Below are positions 24,002-33,135 of a DNA stretch of 64,000 nt, piece by piece. A program made the position numbers and the translations under genes. Source of the DNA: UBA6918 sp040754425. Lineage in GTDB: Bacteria > Pseudomonadota > Gammaproteobacteria > Burkholderiales > Thiobacillaceae. Numbering within the stretch: the stretch's first letter is position 1; every line of letters starts with the position of its first letter. The stretch lies in the NCBI GenBank assembly GCA_040754425.1, contig JBFMCR010000040.1, positions 1-64,000 on the forward strand, read 5' to 3'. The notes under the pieces are model-generated. The model saw only the letters and a program-made list of their open reading frames with translations, did not search any database and had not been told where the DNA came from.

Positions 24002-26020
24002 TTGCTCTACACCCTTTCGCCCGCGCTGGCTGCGCTTCCCAACCTCAGGCAGTTTCTGGCGGATGAAGTGCGCCTGGGCTTGCCGCTTTTACGGGACGGT
24101 AATGCTCGCCTTGTCGGCTGGGGGCGCAAGCCCAGTTTCCACTGGGCGGCGCGCTATGCGCGTTTGCGCGGTCTGCCCTGCCTGAGCCTGGAAGACGGCT
24201 TTCTGCGCTCGGTCGGCATCGGCCGCGATGCGCCGCCGCTATCACTCATCGTCGACGACCTCGGCATCTATTACGACGCCACCGCGCCTTCGCGGCTGGA
24301 GGCTTTGACCGCGGCAGGAGAGCTCGATGCGCAGCAGGCACAGCGTGCGCGCGATCTCATCGCCGCCTGGCGTGCCGGGCGGGTGTCCAAGTACAACCGC
24401 AGCCGCGACTGGGACGAGGGCATGGGCGAGTTGCCGCCGCGCTTCGTGCTGGCGGTGGACCAGACCTTTGGCGATGCTTCCATTCGCTTTGGCATGGCGG
24501 ACGAAAGCAGCTTCCGCCGCATGCTGCAGGCGGCGCTGGACGAGCATCCGGACAAGGACATCGTGCTCAAGGTGCATCCGGAAGTGTTCGCGGGGCGCAA
24601 GCGGGGGCATTTTGACCGACTCAGCCCCGGCGAATCTGCGCGGGTGAAAGTGCTGGGCCGGGACGTGCACGCGCCCAGCCTGCTAGAACGCGCCGAGGCG
24701 GTGTACGTAGTGAGTTCTCAGATGGGCTTCGAGGGCCTGTTGTGGGGCAAGCCGGTGCGTACTTTCGGCATGCCGTTTTACGCCGGCTGGGGGCTGACGG
24801 GCGACGAATTGCCCGCGCCGTCGCGCCGTCGCGATGTCAGCCTGGAGAAACTGGCGCATGCCGCGCTGGTGGAGTATCCGCGTTATGTGGACCCGGAGAC
24901 CGGCCGGGCCTGCGAGGCGGAGCGGGTGCTGGACTACCTTGGTTTCCAACGGCGCATGCGGCAGCGTTACCCGGCGACGGTGCACGCCATCGGCTTCGGC
25001 CCGCTGCGCCGCCCCATGGCGCGCGCCTTTTTCGCGGGCAGCGATTTGCAGTATCACGATGACCTCGCCACCGTGCCTGCGGGCGCGACCATTGCCGTGT
25101 GGGGGCGCGATGCCTGTCGTGATGACCTGCCGGCGGGGATGGCGCAGGTCTGTCTGGAAGACGGCTTTTTGCGTTCGGTCGGACTGGGCGCGGAACTGGC
25201 GCGGCCGCTTTCCCTGGTCATGGATGGGCAGGGCATCTACTATGACGCCACGCGCGCCTGCGAGCTGGAAGAAATTCTGCAAAACGGCGAATTCGACCCG
25301 GCGCTGTTGCAGCGTGCCGCAAACCTGCGCCGGCGCATCGTCGAATCGGGGCTGACCAAGTACAACGTCGGTGCCGGCGCCTGGTCGCGGCCGCCGCATG
25401 CCAGCCGGGTCATCCTGGTGCCGGGGCAGGTGGAGGTCGATGCTTCCATCCGCTACGGCTCGCCGCTCATCAAGACCAACCTGGAATTGCTCAAGGCCGT
25501 GCGCGTGGCCAACCCCGACGCCTGGGTGGTGTACAAGCCGCACCCCGACGTGGAGGCGGGCCTGCGCGCATCAGGCCGGGGCGAGCACACGGCGGCGGAC
25601 CATTGCGACGAAATCGTGCGCGACATCCCCATCAACGTCCTGATGGAAAGCGTGGACGAGCTGCATGTGCTGACTTCTCTCGCCGGCTTCGAGGCGCTGC
25701 TGAGAAACCGCCGCGTGGTGGTCTACGGCCAGCCTTTCTATGCCGGCTGGGGGCTGACCGAGGATGTCCATCCGCCGGCAAGACGAACGCGCAGGCTGAG
25801 CCTGGACGAACTCGTTGCCGGCACGCTGATTCTTTATCCCGCCTATGTCAGCCGCACGACCGGCGCTTATACCACGCCCGAGCGCGCGCTGGAGGAGTTG
25901 CTGGCGTGGCGCGAAGCGGCGGCGAAACCCGCCTCGCCGGCCGCAAGGCTAAAGCGCCGGCTGAAAAGGGCGGCGATCGCCGCCCACAACAGGCTCGAAC
26001 TGCTGTTCAGATCGCGTTGA
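24002..26020 (+). CDS. kpsC: KpsC-like capsule beta-Kdo transferase
   Basis: A 672-residue protein from TTG 24002. It has two tandem homologous modules, each with LEDGFLRSVG, LSLVxDxxGIYYDAT, DASIR and MPFYAGWGL/QPFYAGWGL. This matches KpsC, which carries two GT modules that build the Kdo linker between the lipid anchor and the capsule polysaccharide on the cytoplasmic face. Its end overlaps the convergent kpsS by 14 bases. Such genes mark group 2-type capsule synthesis. Confidence 0.92.
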   Translation: MLYTLSPALAALPNLRQFLADEVRLGLPLLRDGNARLVGWGRKPSFHWAARYARLRGLPCLSLEDGFLRSVGIGRDAPPLSLIVDDLGIYYDATAPSRLEALTAAGELDAQQAQRARDLIAAWRAGRVSKYNRSRDWDEGMGELPPRFVLAVDQTFGDASIRFGMADESSFRRMLQAALDEHPDKDIVLKVHPEVFAGRKRGHFDRLSPGESARVKVLGRDVHAPSLLERAEAVYVVSSQMGFEGLLWGKPVRTFGMPFYAGWGLTGDELPAPSRRRDVSLEKLAHAALVEYPRYVDPETGRACEAERVLDYLGFQRRMRQRYPATVHAIGFGPLRRPMARAFFAGSDLQYHDDLATVPAGATIAVWGRDACRDDLPAGMAQVCLEDGFLRSVGLGAELARPLSLVMDGQGIYYDATRACELEEILQNGEFDPALLQRAANLRRRIVESGLTKYNVGAGAWSRPPHASRVILVPGQVEVDASIRYGSPLIKTNLELLKAVRVANPDAWVVYKPHPDVEAGLRASGRGEHTAADHCDEIVRDIPINVLMESVDELHVLTSLAGFEALLRNRRVVVYGQPFYAGWGLTEDVHPPARRTRRLSLDELVAGTLILYPAYVSRTTGAYTTPERALEELLAWREAAAKPASPAARLKRRLKRAAIAAHNRLELLFRSR

Positions 26021-27224
26021 TGCGGTTCTCGTGCAGGCGCGCGACGGCGGCTTGTACCGCGTCGTTGAGGCCGGGCTGCTTGTAGAACACGCCGCGGATC
26101 TGCAGGGCGGCGGCGGTGGCGTTGACCCATGCGTCGCGCAATGCCGGGTCGGGCGGTGCGGCCCGGGTCCAGAAATCGTCCAGGCTGCCCTGGAAGGTGA
26201 GGCCGGGCACGTCGAAGATCGCCTGGCCCAGGGTGATGAGCGGCGAATCCATGTGCAGGGCCTGGATGCCGGTGGTGCTGTTGATGGTGACCATGCCGCG
26301 CGATTTGCGGATCATGGCGTACAGGCTGCCGCCGTCGATGTAGTGCACCCGGTCGGCCACACCGTGCCGTTCTGCATGCCTGCGCACGATCCCGCCCCAG
26401 TTTTTGAGCCCCGGATCCCAGGGGTGGACTTTCACCAGCAGCCGCGCGCTGTGTTCGGCGTGCCCCGCGAAGGAAGCGATGACCTCGGCGATGGGCGTTT
26501 CCATGTCGGGGTAGGGCGAATAGGCGCGAATCTGGTAGTCGTTCTCCATTTGCAGCGGAAACAGGAAATACGGCGTGGCGTCGCTGTTCAACGCCTCCAG
26601 GACGGCCTCGGCTTCGCGCGCGCGGCGCTTGCTGAACAAGAGGCGCCAGCCGGTGCCGAGGTAGGCGAGCAGCGGGTTCTCGACCTTGAAGCTGCGGTAG
26701 TGCGGAAACAGCCACCACAAAAAATAGCCGGAAAAGTGGTAGGCCATTTCCGACAGCGCCATGCGCCAGAAGCTGTCTTCATACCTTTTGTGCAGGTCGG
26801 CCCCGGGCACGCGCGCGCCGAGTTCGAGAATGGCCGCCGGATCGCGCGGAAACCTCGATTCGGCGCCGATGCCGTCCTTTTCCAGAATGATCCAGTCCGG
26901 GCGCAGGTAGCCGAAGTCCGTGGCCACGACCTGGATGCCGCGCGCCTTGGCCGCCGCGATGGCGAGCTTGTGGTGGTCGCGCTGCTCGCCCAAGAGCAGC
27001 ATGTCGGTGACGCCGTGGCGGTCTAGGAAGTCGGCGATGAAGGCCGGCCAGTCGCTCAGTTTGCCGCGGTAGTTCACCGCGCCGTGACGTCGCCAGAACA
27101 GCTGGTCGCCCACGCACAGGTTGATGCGGTGGATCGCGTGGCCTTTCGCTTCCAGACCGTCGGCGATGAGGGAGAAGAAAGGCGAGGAAGGGCCTTGCAG
27201 AAACAGGAAGGCGCGCGCGGTCAT
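26007..27224 (-). CDS. kpsS: KpsS-like capsule beta-Kdo transferase
   Basis: A 405-residue protein on the minus strand. Features include FLQGPSSPFFSL near the N-terminus, DFGYLRPDWI, KVHPWDPGLKNW, and a later VTINSTTGIQALHMDSP segment. KpsS is the partner of KpsC in making the Kdo linker. The start (27224) overlaps the stop of the beta-helix gene by four bases (ATGA), so these minus-strand genes form one operon. The 3' end runs into the 3' end of kpsC. Confidence 0.88.
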   Translation of the reverse strand: MTARAFLFLQGPSSPFFSLIADGLEAKGHAIHRINLCVGDQLFWRRHGAVNYRGKLSDWPAFIADFLDRHGVTDMLLLGEQRDHHKLAIAAAKARGIQVVATDFGYLRPDWIILEKDGIGAESRFPRDPAAILELGARVPGADLHKRYEDSFWRMALSEMAYHFSGYFLWWLFPHYRSFKVENPLLAYLGTGWRLLFSKRRAREAEAVLEALNSDATPYFLFPLQMENDYQIRAYSPYPDMETPIAEVIASFAGHAEHSARLLVKVHPWDPGLKNWGGIVRRHAERHGVADRVHYIDGGSLYAMIRKSRGMVTINSTTGIQALHMDSPLITLGQAIFDVPGLTFQGSLDDFWTRAAPPDPALRDAWVNATAAALQIRGVFYKQPGLNDAVQAAVARLHENRINAI

Positions 27225-28357
27225 GGGGTTGCTTTTATCTCGTTATCCTGGATTCGGGTCCGTTCCACTTTTTTTCCGAGCGCCTGCTCGCGCAATGCGG
27301 CGCCGATCACGATCGGCTTGTCGGACTCGACGAAGCGGTTGCCGACGAGGGCATTGTCGTCATCTTCGACAATGATACCGGTATCCACGCGCCGGAAGGT
27401 ATTGGCCTCGACGCGGTTGTGGCGCGCGTAGTCCGGAAAGTAGCGGTTTCCAAGGTAGGGGCGGTCGCCGCAGCCCCAGGCGCCGAGGTCGCGGCTTTGC
27501 CGGGAGGCGAGCCAGACACCGACCTTCTCGTTCTCGATGATGTTGCCCCGGATCAGGTTGTGTTCGGCAGCCTGCCAGCGCGGCACGCTGGCCGGGTTGC
27601 TGCGCGCATGTTCGTGGCAGTTCTTGTACAGGAAAATGCCGCCGGCGGCATTGTCGTGGATGTGGTTGCCCTCGATGCGGTTGTGGGAGGAGGAGTCGAC
27701 GGCGATGGCCTCACGCCTCGCTTCGCCCAGGCGCAGCTCGGGAAACCTGCCGTAGCCGTTGCCGCTCAACTCCGAGTCTAGGATGCGGTTGCGGCGCGAG
27801 CTGTGTTCGAGGTAAATGCCGGCGGAACCCGAGTCGCTGATGCGCGTGCCTTCCACCGTGACTTCGCTGGCGTAGTCGTCGATGTAGATGCCGACGCCGC
27901 TGCTGTCGTGCACGCTGCCGTTTTCGATGCGGATGCGGTGCGGGGTGCGGGCATACAGTTCCTCGCGGCTGTATTGCTGCGCTTTTTTGGCGTCGGAACC
28001 GGTGAGGCCGACGTAGATGCCGGTCTTGGCGTTCAGCACGTTGCAGTTGCGCACGGCGACGTCGCTCACGCCGCGCTTGCCGCCGATCTCGATGCCCACG
28101 CGCCTGCCTTCGGCGTCGATGCGGCTGCCGCGGCAGTCGAGGGTGACATTGCTTGCGTTGATGCGCAGGCTGGCCTTGTGGGTGCAGGCCGGATCGAGCA
28201 CGGTGTCGCGGGTGATGCTGACGTTGCCGGTGAGACAGGTGCCGGGCGCACTGCCCAAGGCGGCTGCGGCAGCGCTGGCGAAGACCGGCAGCAGGATGAG
28301 CGACACGCAAGCCGGAAACGCGGACCAGGATTTGCGGCCGGAAGCGGGGTGCGACAT
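27221..28357 (-). CDS. Secreted right-handed beta-helix protein
   Basis: A 378-residue protein from ATG 28357. The N-terminus is a basic start, a hydrophobic run LILLPVFASAAAAAL and a likely cleavage site, so it is exported. The body has repeated strand-turn units such as LDCRGSRID, GIYIDDYASEV, SGSAGIYLEH and NRIEGNHIHDN, typical of parallel beta-helix (NosD/pectate-lyase-like) domains that bind or process polysaccharides. It lies between lpxC-like and kpsS genes in the same operon. The substrate is not known; a capsule-processing role is inferred. Confidence 0.8.
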   Translation of the reverse strand: MSHPASGRKSWSAFPACVSLILLPVFASAAAAALGSAPGTCLTGNVSITRDTVLDPACTHKASLRINASNVTLDCRGSRIDAEGRRVGIEIGGKRGVSDVAVRNCNVLNAKTGIYVGLTGSDAKKAQQYSREELYARTPHRIRIENGSVHDSSGVGIYIDDYASEVTVEGTRISDSGSAGIYLEHSSRRNRILDSELSGNGYGRFPELRLGEARREAIAVDSSSHNRIEGNHIHDNAAGGIFLYKNCHEHARSNPASVPRWQAAEHNLIRGNIIENEKVGVWLASRQSRDLGAWGCGDRPYLGNRYFPDYARHNRVEANTFRRVDTGIIVEDDDNALVGNRFVESDKPIVIGAALREQALGKKVERTRIQDNEIKATP

Positions 28358-28364
28358 GAAGCGA

Positions 28365-29309
28365 TCAGTGTTTGGCTGCGGGATCGACTTCGGCGTAGCG
28401 CCAGGCCCGGGGATTTTCCATCAGCGCCGCCATGAGCCCGTGGTTGCCGTCGTGGGTGGGGCGCAGCGCCGTGAGCCTGCCCAGCAGCGGGGCGCCCAGC
28501 AGGGAATAGTCGCCCAGCATGTCGACCAGCTTGTGGCGCACGAACTCGTCCGGCATGCGCGCACCGCCGATGACCTTGCGCCCGACGATGGCGGCGGCGC
28601 ACCAGGGGCCGGCGCCGCGCAGGATGGGAATGCCTTTGGCGAGCCCGTAGAGCATGGCGGGAATGGCGAGCCTGACGCGGCCGAAGGAGCGCGCGGCGGC
28701 GATTTCCTCGCGAAAGCGCGCGGGCGTGAGCATGCCCTGCCAGTGCCATTGGCCCAGGTCGCGCATGGTCATGGTGACGTCGATTTCCAGGCCCGGCGCG
28801 GCGGCCGGTTCCAGGCGCAGATGATGCGGGCCGCTCGCCCATTCCACCGCCTCCAGCACCTCGATGAAACGCAAGGGCACATCGGATGCGGTGCGGCCGG
28901 CCGGCAGGATGGCTTCGATCCAGGGGCGCGCGCTGCCGTCGAGGATGGGCAGCTCCTCGCCGGTGAGTTCCACCACGGCGTCGTCGATGCCGCAGGCGCG
29001 CAGGGCGGCGAGCAGGTGCTCGGTGGTGCGCACGACGAGGCCGTCGGGGTCTTTAAGCGCGGTGCACAGCGGCTGGCTGTGGTGCAGCTTCCAGCTGGCG
29101 GGCAGTTCGCCGATGAGCTTGCCGCGGGCCAGGCGCCGGAAGCTCACGCCGTGGCCAGGTTCGGCCGGCAAGAGGCGCGCCCGGCAGCGGCGCGCGGTGT
29201 GCAGGCCGCGGCCGCTGACGGTGACGGGCCGGGCGAGCGTGCCGCGCTCGGCGGGCCAGCCGGGCACGGGGGCGATCCTGATGGGTGTTTGGCCGGGGTC
29301 GGGATTCAT
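28365..29309 (-). CDS. lpxC: LpxC-type UDP-3-O-acyl-GlcNAc deacetylase
   Basis: A 314-residue protein from ATG 29309 on the minus strand. The zinc and catalytic motifs are present: TTEHLLAAL, DEFVRHKLVDMLGD and a final HDGNH. In LpxC these residues bind zinc and activate water for deacetylation of UDP-acyl-GlcNAc. The housekeeping lpxC normally lies beside ftsZ. A copy inside a capsule operon, next to an SDR and a beta-helix protein, may be a second, specialised deacetylase. Whether it is the only copy cannot be seen here. Confidence 0.82.
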   Translation of the reverse strand: MNPDPGQTPIRIAPVPGWPAERGTLARPVTVSGRGLHTARRCRARLLPAEPGHGVSFRRLARGKLIGELPASWKLHHSQPLCTALKDPDGLVVRTTEHLLAALRACGIDDAVVELTGEELPILDGSARPWIEAILPAGRTASDVPLRFIEVLEAVEWASGPHHLRLEPAAAPGLEIDVTMTMRDLGQWHWQGMLTPARFREEIAAARSFGRVRLAIPAMLYGLAKGIPILRGAGPWCAAAIVGRKVIGGARMPDEFVRHKLVDMLGDYSLLGAPLLGRLTALRPTHDGNHGLMAALMENPRAWRYAEVDPAAKH

Positions 29310-29335
29310 GCGGAAGTGTGGGCGCGATGGCCGGA

Positions 29336-30106
29336 TCAGAAACGGAAGGATTTTTGCAGATACAGGCTCAGCGCGGGCGGCAGGATGGAAAGGAACCATG
29401 CCGCCAGCGTGAGCGGGAAGGGGAAGGCGATGCGCGCCGGGTTGTGGAGAAGGCTCCGCACGATGATGGCGGCGGCTTCTTCGGCATCGAGCAGGAAGGG
29501 GCGCGGCCCGGGATAGGCATCGCTCATGGCGGAGCGGATGAAGCCGGGGCAGATCACGGTCACGCCCACGCCCTGCGGCGCCAGCCAGCCGCGCAAGCCT
29601 TCGCCGTAAACCTTGATCGCGGCCTTGCTGGCATTGTAGGCGGGTGAGATGGGCATGCCGACATAGCCGCCGAGCGAACTCATGAGCGCCAACTGGCCGC
29701 TGCCGCGCGCGCGCATGGCCTCCATGGCGGGGTAGATCGTGGCCAGCACGCCCTTGACGTTGGTGTCGAACACGCGAGTGATGTCGTCCCAGCTTTCGGC
29801 CGGCTTTTGCGGCGAAATCGTGCTGGTCGCGCCGGCGTTGGCGATGACGAGGTCGAGCGGGCGCCGGCGGTCGCATTCGCGTATCCATGCGCCCAACGCT
29901 TCGCTGTCGCCGACGTCGATGGCGGCACTGGACACTTCCGCGCCCAGGCTGCGGCAGCGTTCGGACGCGGCGGCGAGGCGCTCGGCGTTCCGGCCGGTCA
30001 GCGCCAGCCAGGCGCCGGGGCGGGCGTAGGCGGCGGCGAGCGCCGCGCCCAGGCCGCCGCTGGCGCCGGTAATCAGGATGTTGCGGTAGGTTTTGGTTTC
30101 GGCCAT
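29336..30106 (-). CDS. Short-chain dehydrogenase/reductase
   Basis: A 256-residue protein on the minus strand. The cofactor loop is ITGASGGLGAAL, followed by NAG in VIANAGAT and the catalytic YNASK. The C-terminal 30 residues are hydrophobic (LTLAAWFLSILPPALSLYL), suggesting association with the membrane. It is the first gene of the leftward operon that continues with lpxC, the beta-helix gene and kpsS. The substrate may be a sugar or lipid intermediate, but the sequence does not say which. Confidence 0.85.
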   Translation of the reverse strand: MAETKTYRNILITGASGGLGAALAAAYARPGAWLALTGRNAERLAAASERCRSLGAEVSSAAIDVGDSEALGAWIRECDRRRPLDLVIANAGATSTISPQKPAESWDDITRVFDTNVKGVLATIYPAMEAMRARGSGQLALMSSLGGYVGMPISPAYNASKAAIKVYGEGLRGWLAPQGVGVTVICPGFIRSAMSDAYPGPRPFLLDAEEAAAIIVRSLLHNPARIAFPFPLTLAAWFLSILPPALSLYLQKSFRF

Positions 30107-30230
30107 GTGTGCAATTTTGCGGCTCGCGGCCGGCTTCGTCCAAATTATCTTTCAGAACTGCTGCCATCAGGGTTGAAAATTCTCCCGCACTCATCAAATA
30201 TAAGAGCTGTTACGGGATGAATTCGGAACA

Positions 30231-30539
30231 ATGGCAGTCAAACGCGAAGCGGGCACCGTGCTGGAACCGGCAAAAGCCAGGACAAAACCGCCGCCGCTTT
30301 ACAAGGTGCTCCTGCTGAATGACGATTACACCCCCATGGAGTTTGTGGTCACGGTCCTGCAGCGCTTTTTTGCCATGGACCGTGAACGGGCGACGCAAAT
30401 CATGCTCAAAGTGCATACGGAGGGCGTGGGGATTTGCGGCATTTATCCCAGGGATATCGCCAATACCAAGGTGGAGCAGGTGACGCGCTTCGCGCGCGAC
30501 AACCAGCACCCCTTGCAGTGTACGATGGAGAAAAGTTGA
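30231..30539 (+). CDS. clpS: ClpS adaptor
   Basis: A 102-residue protein with the ClpS signature VLLLNDDYTPMEFVV and a C-terminal half containing HTEGVGICGIYPRDIA. ClpS delivers N-degron substrates to ClpA. It starts at ATG 30231 and lies seven bases before clpA, the usual arrangement. Confidence 0.97.
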   Translation: MAVKREAGTVLEPAKARTKPPPLYKVLLLNDDYTPMEFVVTVLQRFFAMDRERATQIMLKVHTEGVGICGIYPRDIANTKVEQVTRFARDNQHPLQCTMEKS

Positions 30540-30546
30540 GGTAGTC

Positions 30547-32802
30547 ATGATTGCGCAGGAACTCGAAGTCAGTTTGCACATGGCCTTCATGGACGCGCGC
30601 CAGAAGCGGCACGAGTTCATCACGGTCGAGCATCTGCTGCTGGCCATGCTGGACAACCCTTCCGCCGCCGAAGTGCTGCGCGCCTGCGGCGCCAGCCTGG
30701 ACGATTTGCGCAAGAAGCTGACCGAATTCGTCGACCAGCATGCGCCCAGGGTGGAAGGCGAGGGCGAGGTCGACACCCAGCCCACGCTCGGCTTCCAGCG
30801 CGTGATCCAGCGCGCCATCCTGCACGTGCAGTCTTCCGGCAAGAAGGAAGTCACCGGCGCCAACGTGCTGGTGGCGATTTTCGGCGAGAAGGACTCGCAC
30901 GCCGCCTATTTCCTCGAGCAGCAGGGCGTGACCCGGCTGGACGTGGTCAACTACATTTCCCACGGCATCGCCAAGGTGCCGCAGGCCAACGCCCCGCGCC
31001 AGGAGGAATCCAGCGAGACCGCGCAGGAAAGCAGCGCCGGCTCGCCGCTGGAGTCCTTCACCCTCAACCTCAACGTCCAGGCCATGGCCGGCAAGATCGA
31101 TCCCCTCATCGGCCGCGAAGTGGAGCTGGAGCGCGTGATCCAGACGCTGTGCCGCCGCCGCAAGAACAACCCCTTGCTGGTGGGCGAGGCCGGCGTGGGC
31201 AAGACCGCCATCGCCGAGGGACTGGCGCGCCGCATCGTCGAGGGCACGGTGCCCGACATCCTCGCGCACAGCACGGTGTACGCGCTCGACATGGGCGCGC
31301 TTTTGGCCGGCACCAAGTACCGCGGCGACTTCGAGCAGCGCCTGAAGGGCGTGCTCAAGCAACTGGCTGACGACTCCGACGCCATCCTGTTCATCGACGA
31401 GATCCACACCTTGATCGGCGCGGGCGCGGCCTCCGGCGGCACGCTGGATGCCTCCAACCTCTTGAAGCCTGCGCTTTCCTCGGGCCAGCTGCGCTGCATC
31501 GGCGCCACCACCTATACGGAATACCGCGGCATTTTCGAGAAGGACCACGCGCTGTCCCGCCGCTTCCAGAAGATCGACGTGATGGAACCGAGCGTGGACG
31601 ACACCGTCGCCATCCTGCGCGGCCTGAAGTCGCGCTTCGAGGACCACCACGGCGTGCGCTACACCGCCTCCGCGCTGACTTCGGCGGCGCAGCTGTCGGC
31701 ACGCTTCATCAGCGACCGCCACCTGCCGGACAAGGCCATCGACGTCATCGACGAGGCCGGCGCGGCGCAGCGCATCCTGCCCAAGTCGAAACAGAAGAAG
31801 GTCATCACGCCCAGGGAGATCGAGGACATCATCGCCAAGATCGCGCGCGTGCCGGCCAAGACCGTGTCCGTGGACGACCGCGAGTCCTTGAAGCGCCTGG
31901 ACCGCGACCTCAAGGCCGTGGTGTTCGGCCAGGACGCCGCCATCGACGCGCTCGCCGCCGCCATCAAGATGTCGAGAAGCGGCCTTGGCAACCCGCAAAA
32001 GCCGATCGGCTCGTTTTTGTTCTCCGGCCCTACCGGTGTGGGCAAGACCGAGGTGGCGCGCCAGCTCGCCTACACCCTGGGCATCGAACTCACCCGCTTC
32101 GACATGTCCGAATACATGGAACGCCATGCCGTCTCGCGCCTCATCGGCGCGCCGCCCGGCTACGTCGGCTTCGACCAGGGCGGATTGCTCACCGAAGCGG
32201 TCAACAAGCACCCGCATTGCGTGCTGCTGCTCGACGAGATCGAGAAGGCGCACCCGGACATCTACAACGTGCTCCTGCAGGTGATGGACCACGGCACGCT
32301 CACCGACACCAACGGCCGCAAGGTGGATTTCCGCAACGTCATCCTCATCATGACCACCAACGCCGGCGCCGAGAACCTCAGCAAAGCCTCGATCGGCTTC
32401 GCCCAGGCGAGCAAGGCCGGCGACGAGATGGCGGACATCAAGCGCATGTTCACGCCCGAGTTCCGCAACCGGCTGGACGCCATCATCCAGTTTGCGCCCT
32501 TGAGCCATGAAGTGGTGATGCAGGTGGTGGACAAGTTCCTGATGCAGCTGGAAGACCAGCTGCACGACAAGAAGGTGGAAATCAGCTTCTCCGACGCGCT
32601 CAAAGAATATCTGGGCAGGGAGGGCTTCGATCCCGCCATGGGCGCGCGGCCCATGGCGCGGCTCATCCAGGACACCATCCGCAAGGCACTGGCCGACGAA
32701 CTCCTGTTCGGCCGGCTTGCCAACGGCGGGCGCGTGCGCGTGGATGTGGATGCCGCGGGCGAGGTCAGGCTGGAATTCCCCGAGCCCATGCTCGCCGCCT
32801 GA
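30547..32802 (+). CDS. clpA: ClpA ATPase subunit of the Clp protease
   Basis: A 751-residue protein from ATG 30547. It has an N-terminal Clp repeat domain, a first AAA domain with GEAGVGKTAI and a Walker B at ILFIDEIHTL, and a second AAA domain with GPTGVGKTEV and LLLDEIEKAH. It unfolds substrates for ClpP, with ClpS as adaptor. No ClpP is in the window. Confidence 0.97.
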   Translation: MIAQELEVSLHMAFMDARQKRHEFITVEHLLLAMLDNPSAAEVLRACGASLDDLRKKLTEFVDQHAPRVEGEGEVDTQPTLGFQRVIQRAILHVQSSGKKEVTGANVLVAIFGEKDSHAAYFLEQQGVTRLDVVNYISHGIAKVPQANAPRQEESSETAQESSAGSPLESFTLNLNVQAMAGKIDPLIGREVELERVIQTLCRRRKNNPLLVGEAGVGKTAIAEGLARRIVEGTVPDILAHSTVYALDMGALLAGTKYRGDFEQRLKGVLKQLADDSDAILFIDEIHTLIGAGAASGGTLDASNLLKPALSSGQLRCIGATTYTEYRGIFEKDHALSRRFQKIDVMEPSVDDTVAILRGLKSRFEDHHGVRYTASALTSAAQLSARFISDRHLPDKAIDVIDEAGAAQRILPKSKQKKVITPREIEDIIAKIARVPAKTVSVDDRESLKRLDRDLKAVVFGQDAAIDALAAAIKMSRSGLGNPQKPIGSFLFSGPTGVGKTEVARQLAYTLGIELTRFDMSEYMERHAVSRLIGAPPGYVGFDQGGLLTEAVNKHPHCVLLLDEIEKAHPDIYNVLLQVMDHGTLTDTNGRKVDFRNVILIMTTNAGAENLSKASIGFAQASKAGDEMADIKRMFTPEFRNRLDAIIQFAPLSHEVVMQVVDKFLMQLEDQLHDKKVEISFSDALKEYLGREGFDPAMGARPMARLIQDTIRKALADELLFGRLANGGRVRVDVDAAGEVRLEFPEPMLAA

Positions 32803-33135
32803 CGGTACCAATAAAAAAAGCGGCGCTCAACGAAGCGCCGCGAAGCTGCCTGCCCGGTGAGCTGAAGGGCATCACCGAGGGGGCATCCGATCCCCAGCCA
32901 ACGGTACTGCTCAGACGGTACTGTTCACTTGTTTATCCGTACTTGTCGGCCGGGTTCTTACGGGCTTTGGGGAGCCTCTGCAAAAAACTGCTGCGTACCC
33001 CGATTGCGGCCTCAAGTGCCCGCTCACTCCTCGCCTGTCCAATCGATATGTCCCGTCGTTCGCTGCGCGGCGTCACTATCCTGAAATTTAAGCGGGGTAT
33101 GGTGTATAAGTGTTTTCTAATTCTCTCCTGCCGTC
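32803..33135. other. Intergenic region after clpA, possible small RNA on the minus strand
   Basis: No convincing gene. It contains the leftward terminator at 32820-32841, short paired segments in 32850-32900 (GGTGA/TCACC and GGGG/CCCC), and the repeated word ACGGTACTG. Near 32965 the phrase GGGAGCCTCTGCAAAAA resembles an insertion-sequence end, but no partner end is seen. A short open frame at 32943-33179 has no RBS and is not supported. Confidence 0.35.
32820..32841 (-). terminator. Leftward intrinsic terminator downstream of clpA
   Basis: Arms GCGGCGCT (32820-32827) and AGCGCCGC (32834-32841) form an eight-base stem. Seven A residues precede it, which become seven T residues when read on the minus strand. 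It therefore looks like a terminator for transcripts moving left, yet no minus-strand gene exists to its right before 33136. It may end a small RNA. Confidence 0.6.

Noticed and set aside
24002..26020. kpsC doubled by a recent duplication within the gene
   Set aside because: The two modules are divergent and correspond to the two natural modules of KpsC proteins.
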